Shown here in pieces: positions 59,533 through 64,000 of a stretch of DNA of 64,000 nucleotides (within the stretch, counting starts at the first letter, position 1; the number at the start of each line of letters is the position of its first letter). Location: assembly GCA_002104985.1 (NCBI GenBank), contig MCGO01000064.1:62001-126000 (forward strand). The letters are read 5' to 3'. A program made the position numbers and the translations under genes. The stretch comes from Rhizoclosmatium globosum. Lineage: Eukaryota; Chytridiomycota; Chytridiomycetes; Chytridiales; Chytriomycetaceae. The notes under the pieces were generated by a model that was not told the origin of the DNA, did not search any database, and saw only the letters and a list, made by a program, of their open reading frames with translations.

Positions 59533-60034
59533 TTTGATGTTGGTTGGTTGGTTGGTTGGTTGGTTGGTTGGTTTTGAGAAAGAAGAAGCTCGCGTCTTTT
59601 TTGAAGGCAAAAACAAAAAAAGAAAAAAAAAGAGATGATGTTGCTTGTTGGTCTCAACTGTATCATCACCGTTCGTCACTTGATGATGATGCGCTGATTG
59701 TACTGGTTGTGCGGTGCTGTGACGCTGCTCTTCTGCCACTCTCTTACCTTTCCCTCCCCCTCCCTGTCCCTTTCTCTCTCCAGCATCCACACAAAACGCC
59801 CACCAGTGTTACTCATCCAACATAATACCGTCATCCAGGCGTTGGGAAGGTTTTGAGAACTCTGCAAAGAGAGCTCGACCTTCACGTGAGTGTCAAAGTG
59901 GGCGAAGAACAAACCTTCAAAAGAAACTATACTTCTCTGTTGCCTGTTACGGGCGCAATCGCTTTTCCACTCAGTGAAAGCTTGAATGCAAGACGAAGCA
60001 ACGTACATTATCTTTCTTCTTTTCATTGTTGGAA
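59533..60034. other. RRB1 upstream region
   Basis: About 500 bp between the RRB1 start and the SPC24 stop. It contains the microsatellite, an A-rich tract at 59605-59630 and a long C/T-rich tract around 59740-59785 on the plus strand. Frames here (for example the 126-aa minus ORF at 59676-60056) overlap the SPC24 stop and show no protein features. No gene is supported. Confidence 0.5.
59543..59573. repeat. (TTGG)n microsatellite in the RRB1 5' leader
   Basis: About seven TTGG units directly upstream of the RRB1 start codon (AACC on the sense strand), ending ten bases from the ATG. It is followed further upstream by a pyrimidine-rich sense stretch. Length polymorphism here would alter the 5' leader only. 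Confidence 0.85.
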
Positions 60035-60850
60035 TCAACAACTCATCATCTCCCACAACACATTTGAATAAAAGAAGTCAGAGAACTTGGCGCCTTCCAT
60101 TTCAACTGGAGTGATTCCATTCTTTTCGACGGATCGCACGAGACAGCGAATGACTTCTTGGTTTTCGTTGTAGACCAAGTCGATTCCGAGTGACTTGTAA
60201 ATGTTGAGCTTCAAGAGAGACTCGTCGGGTGGAAGAGCGGCTTCAGCAGCTTCTTTTGCTTTCAACTGTTCCAGGTCAATGAGAAGGTGTCGTTTCGTTG
60301 CTTCGAGGGAAGTCACAGATTTCTCGTGTTCGTGAATCTTTTTACCGATAATGTATTGTTGGTCCTCTGTGTTTTGGTTTAGAGACTATAGCGTGTGCAG
60401 GAATCCAAGACGCACCAAGCACAGCCACTTTAGCCGCATTCGCCTGTTTCGTCAACGTTCTTTGAGCCGCCGCCTCGTTTGCCGCGGTTTTTGCATTTTC
60501 GAGAGCGAGAGAAAGTTCTGATTTGAGTTGATTTCAAGTTGGTTTCAAGTTGGTTTACAACTCAAACAAACAAACAAACAAAGAAACAAACAAACAAACG
60601 CACGTCGAAGAGACTCCGCCGCGTCCTTTTTCTGATTCGCCCGAGCGTCGAGCGTCTTCTTCGCCGTGGCCAAAGCACTTTGAAGTGAAGCGCTTTCGTC
60701 GTCGCCGTCGAGTTGCGCCGCGACGGCGGAGAGAAGCGAGAATGCTGTGCCCTCTTCAATCTCAATCGAAAGGTCGCTGTCAAGTTCCATTCGATGTAGT
60801 GTGTTGCTTGGAAGTTTGCGGAAGAGAATTGTTCGGACACTGTCTACCAA
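60035..60850 (-). CDS. SPC24: Kinetochore protein Spc24 (Ndc80 complex subunit)
   Basis: Spc24 pairs with Spc25 to anchor the Ndc80 complex at the kinetochore. Start at 60850 (MVDSVRTILFRKLPSNTLHR). Three exons: donor GTGCGTTTG near 60598 to acceptor near 60537, then GTGCGTCTTGG near 60420 to CACAG near 60372. The central part is a long Ala/Lys/Glu coiled coil (QLSLALENAKTAANEAAAQR, EDQQYIIGKKIHEHEKSVTS). The C-terminal globular domain reads NIYKSLGIDLVYNENQEVIR, then FSDFFYSNVLWEMMSC, matching the L-x-Y-x-x-L-G-I and FFYxNxxWxxL patterns of fungal Spc24. Size (about 210 aa) fits. Assignment relies on these short patterns, so another coiled-coil kinetochore subunit is possible. Confidence 0.68.
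60561..60599. repeat. (CAAA)n microsatellite in a SPC24 intron
   Basis: Two CAAA-unit runs (three to four units each) separated by AAGAAA. It lies inside the first SPC24 intron on the opposite strand, giving a GTTT-rich intron after the donor site, and is next to a duplicated GTTGGTTTCAAGTT / AACTTGAAACC segment. Confidence 0.8.
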
Positions 60851-61035
60851 AGAATACGATAGAACAATGTAGAACTATTAAGTAAATCTTATTGTCAAAG
60901 AAGAATACTATTTATCAACTGGCGCAGCACTTTCTCCCAGCTTAAGGAGGCGCTCGTGACGTCTAGAGTACTGGAAAAATCTTGACCCACAAAAGAGAAC
61001 CCAATTACACTCAGAAAGCTGTTATCTACCCTACA

Positions 61036-61318
61036 ATGAACAACCGTGCATCTCTCAGCTCTATCGAATCACACTCTTCAGACGCAAGCCTTGATCTGGT
61101 GCGTCTCCCTCCTTTCTTTCGATCGACTCCAACTCACTTCCCTCCTCAACCAGAACTCTGCCGCGCAGCACTATAACCAACTCCCAATCTGGTTCAGATT
61201 CTTTTCAAAGCTGTCAAACGAGTCGCTGGATGTCAGGAAACCAGGCGGCAACACAGTGCTGCAGCAACAACCAAAGATCAACCCATTGGAGTATTGGATC
61301 ATGTCAGAGCGGTCATGA
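61036..61318 (+). CDS. Possible small spliced gene, structure uncertain
   Basis: The first exon is convincing: MNNRASLSSIESHSSDASLD, then a GTGCGTCTCC donor at 61099. Two acceptors fit. One at 61153 gives NSAAQHYNQLPIWFRFFSKL and stops at 61318. The other, at 61197, gives ILFKAVKRVAGCQETRRQHS followed by AAATTKDQPIGVLDHVRAVM, a more charged, helix-like sequence that could continue past 61334. It is divergent from SPC24 with about 185 bp between starts. I recognise no family. Confidence 0.38.
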
Positions 61319-61537
61319 ATAGACTTTCAGAAGGTTTGTGTTCTTCTAGGTGGACAGGTTCGGCCACTTTTGACTAAACACTGTTATCATTAGACCCATC
61401 TATTCATTGTATTTTTAGCAACTACCACATCTTCTCACTCACGCGCCTCCTTTACCTATTTGTTTTTAATTGTGCTCAAATACGCACCATTCAGGAAATA
61501 ATTCGAATAAACCTGTTTCTAACCCACATTTTTATTC

Positions 61538-63620
61538 TCATTCATCATCATTCCCACCCGAGTTCTGAATAGAAACAGCATCACCCGTTCGGAACGTCTT
61601 GACATCACTCACAACCGACTTGACCCATGTAACTCTCGTCGCTCGCCACGGTAAAAACTCAACCTCGCCATCTGATGCCAAGGTTTCAGGTTGCTGATAC
61701 GTATTAGACGGTTGTTGCTGCACGTCTAAAAACGGAATTCCCATATCCGCCGCCTTCAAAATCCCTCTCAACGGAGTTTTACCAGCCGCATTCGCTTTAG
61801 GCAAGAGTTTCACAGAAGGAACAAAACTTGGTCCATCCAAGGTCCTCGCGTCTTGATTAAAACTGCCACCCACCCCAATTCACCTTTCCCTCCCACAACC
61901 ACCACCACAGCCGACCCAGATTCCTCCAATTCAAACGTCGATGAAGACGCGAACGACGGAGACATGTCTTGCGTCTTATCAGTGTCAGCGAGACCTTCCA
62001 ACGAATCCTTCAGCAACCGTTTCTTGAACTCCTTGCTATTAAATGCGCGGGCTTGAAACGCGCCTGGTTTCCCGATTGGTTTCGGACTGCCGTGGTATAT
62101 GATCCCCGTTACGCTTTCAAATGTGTTTGGGGCGTTTGTGTCGTGGGGTTGGAGGTTTGCTGGTGTGGATCCTTGTAGGGAGTCTTGGTTCCGTTTTATC
62201 AGGGGTGATGTGAAGCTTGTGATGAGGTTTTGAGCGTAGGGTGGGGAATGGCCGATAGTTATGGCGCGTTTGAGGAGGCGTGGTGATTTCTTGTCGGTTT
62301 CAGTGGTTATAAGGTCGTTGCTTAGGATTGGCGTTGATCCGGAATCACTTCTTTCTCGACTTTCGTGTTGGTTGCTGAAATTCTCTCGAGTGACTTCGGA
62401 AATGTTGTGTGAGTCAGTGCCTGTCTTTTCTGCAGCTGGGATGTCTAACGTTTCGCCAATTTCAAAATTCTTGCCACTTGATACGTTAGACTGATTGTCC
62501 TGTAAATTGTGTCCTTCAAGGAACTCCTTATCAAAATCTGATGCTAATGTTAAATCCCAATGTTTGACAATTGGTAATGGAGATCTGTTTGGCGTCAGGT
62601 TTGGGCCTGCACGAAACTCTCTCTTGAGTTCAGACAATGGCGATACCGCATCCAATAATGGCGATGCCGCAACTAATATTTTAAACATTTAAAATCGTCA
62701 CTAACTAATAAACCTGTAGTCATACGTACCATCCGAACTACTATTCAAAACCTCACCATTCCTCAAGCTACTAGGCATCGAGATAGTTCTCGAATTCTGT
62801 ATCGAGTTCGACTCCATTTTATCCTTCAACTCATGTAACTTCTTCAAGCTTCTGGGCAGGGAACTAGTCCACGAAGTTGGCATCAGCCCCGTACTCGGTT
62901 TCCTGGTTGTAAGCCCGCTTCCATCCAAGTAATCTTTTGATCCTCCTGGCATACTATCCATCGAACCATCTACACTGGACGGCATTGAATCCGGCGGCGC
63001 GTGTCTTGTCAAGTCAATATTTTCCATGGAATCCCGCGCGATTTTGCGTAACACGTCTGTGACTCTCAAGCGTTGCACACTAGGCGCTAGTGAATAACTG
63101 GATGAATTGGCAGGAGATACTATAGACGATCTTGGTGAATCTAAACTCCCAATGCGGTCTTCCTGATTCTGTTGTTCTCCTCCGCGTTCATTCACGGACT
63201 CCGAATCTGATGACGTAATGTTGATTTTACCTTGTAATGAATTTGGTTTTTTGAGGAGGTGGAGTTGAGGATGTTGATGAAGTTGTAGTAAGCTGTGATT
63301 GGTCCGCGAATTGTTCAGGGACGGCCATTGTTTCAGCCTTACTGTCGCCCAACTTCTGGCGCTGGATTTCAAAGTCATGAGCGACGGCTAGTTTTCTCCG
63401 TATCTCACTTGCTCTTAGTTTAACGCTTTGGTTGGCGGTTCCAGTTGTGTTGTTCAAAGATGTGTTGAGGAAATGGCGGAATAGGAGCCTTCTTTGTTAG
63501 GTGGCAAAGATAATGATGCGTCTGAAGCAGTGGGTGCTTTGATTGGCTCAGAGGATATTTTGAGTCGGCTTTGAGGTGCGCCAGTTGTTGATGTTCGCGT
63601 GGATGAGAAGTTCAGGGCCA
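61538..63620 (-). CDS. Ser-rich disordered protein, VTW-type C-terminus (tandem family member 1)
   Basis: Probable start at 63620 (MALNFSSTRTSTTGAPQSRL). The middle carries LRASEIRRKLAVAHDFEIQR and RVTDVLRKIARDSMENIDLT; the latter resembles LRKKIARDSVESL of the gene at 38684. An intron at about 62675-62730 joins SSSDG to VAASPLLDAVSPLSELKREF. The tail has GKTPLRGILKAADMGIPFLD and ends TRVTWVKSVVSDVKTFRTGD, then AVSIQ...GGNDDE. At least three single-base breaks are needed, near 63475, 63232 (an A-run) and 61870 (a G-run). The last residues are repeated almost exactly by the partial gene at the right edge. No domain is recognised. GKTPLRGIL resembles short cell-cycle or cytoskeletal docking motifs, which is only a suggestion. 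Confidence 0.66.
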
Positions 63621-63917
63621 TTGTGTTGAAGTCAATTGAATTTTTGGATATTTGATAAAAAATGAGATTGTATTACGGTCAGAGAATAATAGAATTCGTA
63701 CTGCTTATTCATATCTGAAATGACATCTAAATAATTGTCTTGAACCAGCCTATAATATGAGTGAAGATAAGATACACGCGCCGCTGCCATTCCCATGGAT
63801 CTGCTATTAATTATAAACCCTCAAAAGTAGGCGCGATCCCTTATTTTCTTTCTGTGAGACTTGGTGTATTATGAGTCAAATTTTTAATGAACTCTGTCTA
63901 TCAGTACCCCTCCTCAT

Positions 63918-64000
63918 TTATTTCTTCATGGAAACCGCATCTCCTTTCCGAAAAGTCTTGATGTCACTCACGACTGACTTGATCCATGTTACTCTACTCG
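63918..64000 (-). CDS. C-terminal end of a second VTW-type Ser-rich protein (partial)
   Basis: The last 83 bp of the window, read on the minus strand, give RVTWIKSVVSDIKTFRKGDA followed by VSMKK and a stop at 63918. This aligns residue for residue with the end of the gene at 61538-63620, with conservative changes (V to I, T to K). The rest lies beyond the edge. It shows a tandem duplication of this gene family and supports the reading frame chosen for the end of member 1. Between them, 63621-63917 has no supported gene. Confidence 0.72.
   Translation of the reverse strand, partial: SRVTWIKSVVSDIKTFRKGDAVSMKK

Noticed and set aside
59269..59790. RRB1 start extended upstream to 59790
   Set aside because: The added residues translate the TTGG microsatellite and A-rich leader; the MPPKKRSAD start at 59532 has a proper acidic N-terminus.

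Overview
The window is nuclear DNA of an intron-rich, compact eukaryote. Most genes carry several short GT-AG introns of roughly 45-70 nt, intergenic gaps are often under 200 bp, and both strands are used. The gene set is fungal: a PSO2/SNM1 nuclease, a WSS1-type WLM protease, fungal 14-TM drug:H+ antiporters, a BAT1/GABA-permease-like transporter, a Pbi2-type inhibitor and the Spc24 kinetochore subunit. Features rare in Dikarya suggest an early-diverging fungus, most likely a chytrid: a HEN1 small-RNA methylase, animal-like diacylglycerol lipases, and a receptor joining an OpuAC-like ligand-binding region to an ephrin-receptor-like Cys-rich segment. The lineage is inference. I saw no tRNA, rRNA, CRISPR array or transposase.

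Layout. 1-11.3 kb: the left-edge receptor-like membrane protein (-), PSO2 (-), diacylglycerol lipase 1 (+), an unknown protein (+), HEN1 (+) and a WSS1-like protease (+). 11.6-31.3 kb: nine tandem DHA2-type MFS transporter genes, three on + then six on -, with a 69-aa gene between the eighth and ninth. 31.7-36.7 kb: OXA1 (-) and the mitochondrial processing peptidase beta subunit (+) as a head-to-head pair, then small + strand ORFs. 36.8-44.6 kb: a basic protein, a PAP2 lipid phosphatase, a Ser-rich protein, an ankyrin/ZZ protein and diacylglycerol lipase 2. 44.8-55.1 kb: a His-rich membrane protein, three tandem aldo-keto reductases, two paralogous 2-TM proteins, a Pbi2-like inhibitor, a LysM protein and an amino-acid permease. 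55.3-64 kb: a secreted M24-like protein, RRB1/GRWD1, Spc24, a doubtful small gene, and two tandem Ser-rich paralogues, the last cut by the right edge.

How the genes relate. Three families expanded by local duplication (MFS, AKR, 2-TM). Both diacylglycerol lipases and a PAP2 phosphatase, enzymes that consume or make diacylglycerol, lie in one window. OXA1 and MPP-beta, both needed for mitochondrial biogenesis, share a 157-bp intergenic region. The most unusual structural signal is a ~200-nt element present in two different introns of RRB1, a ribosome-biogenesis gene and therefore a plausible snoRNA host.

Caution. Single-base frame breaks, several of them in homopolymers, occur in genes that should be essential (OXA1, MPP-beta, RRB1). 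The sequence therefore probably keeps uncorrected indels, and the broken MFS copies should not be taken as pseudogenes without checking reads.
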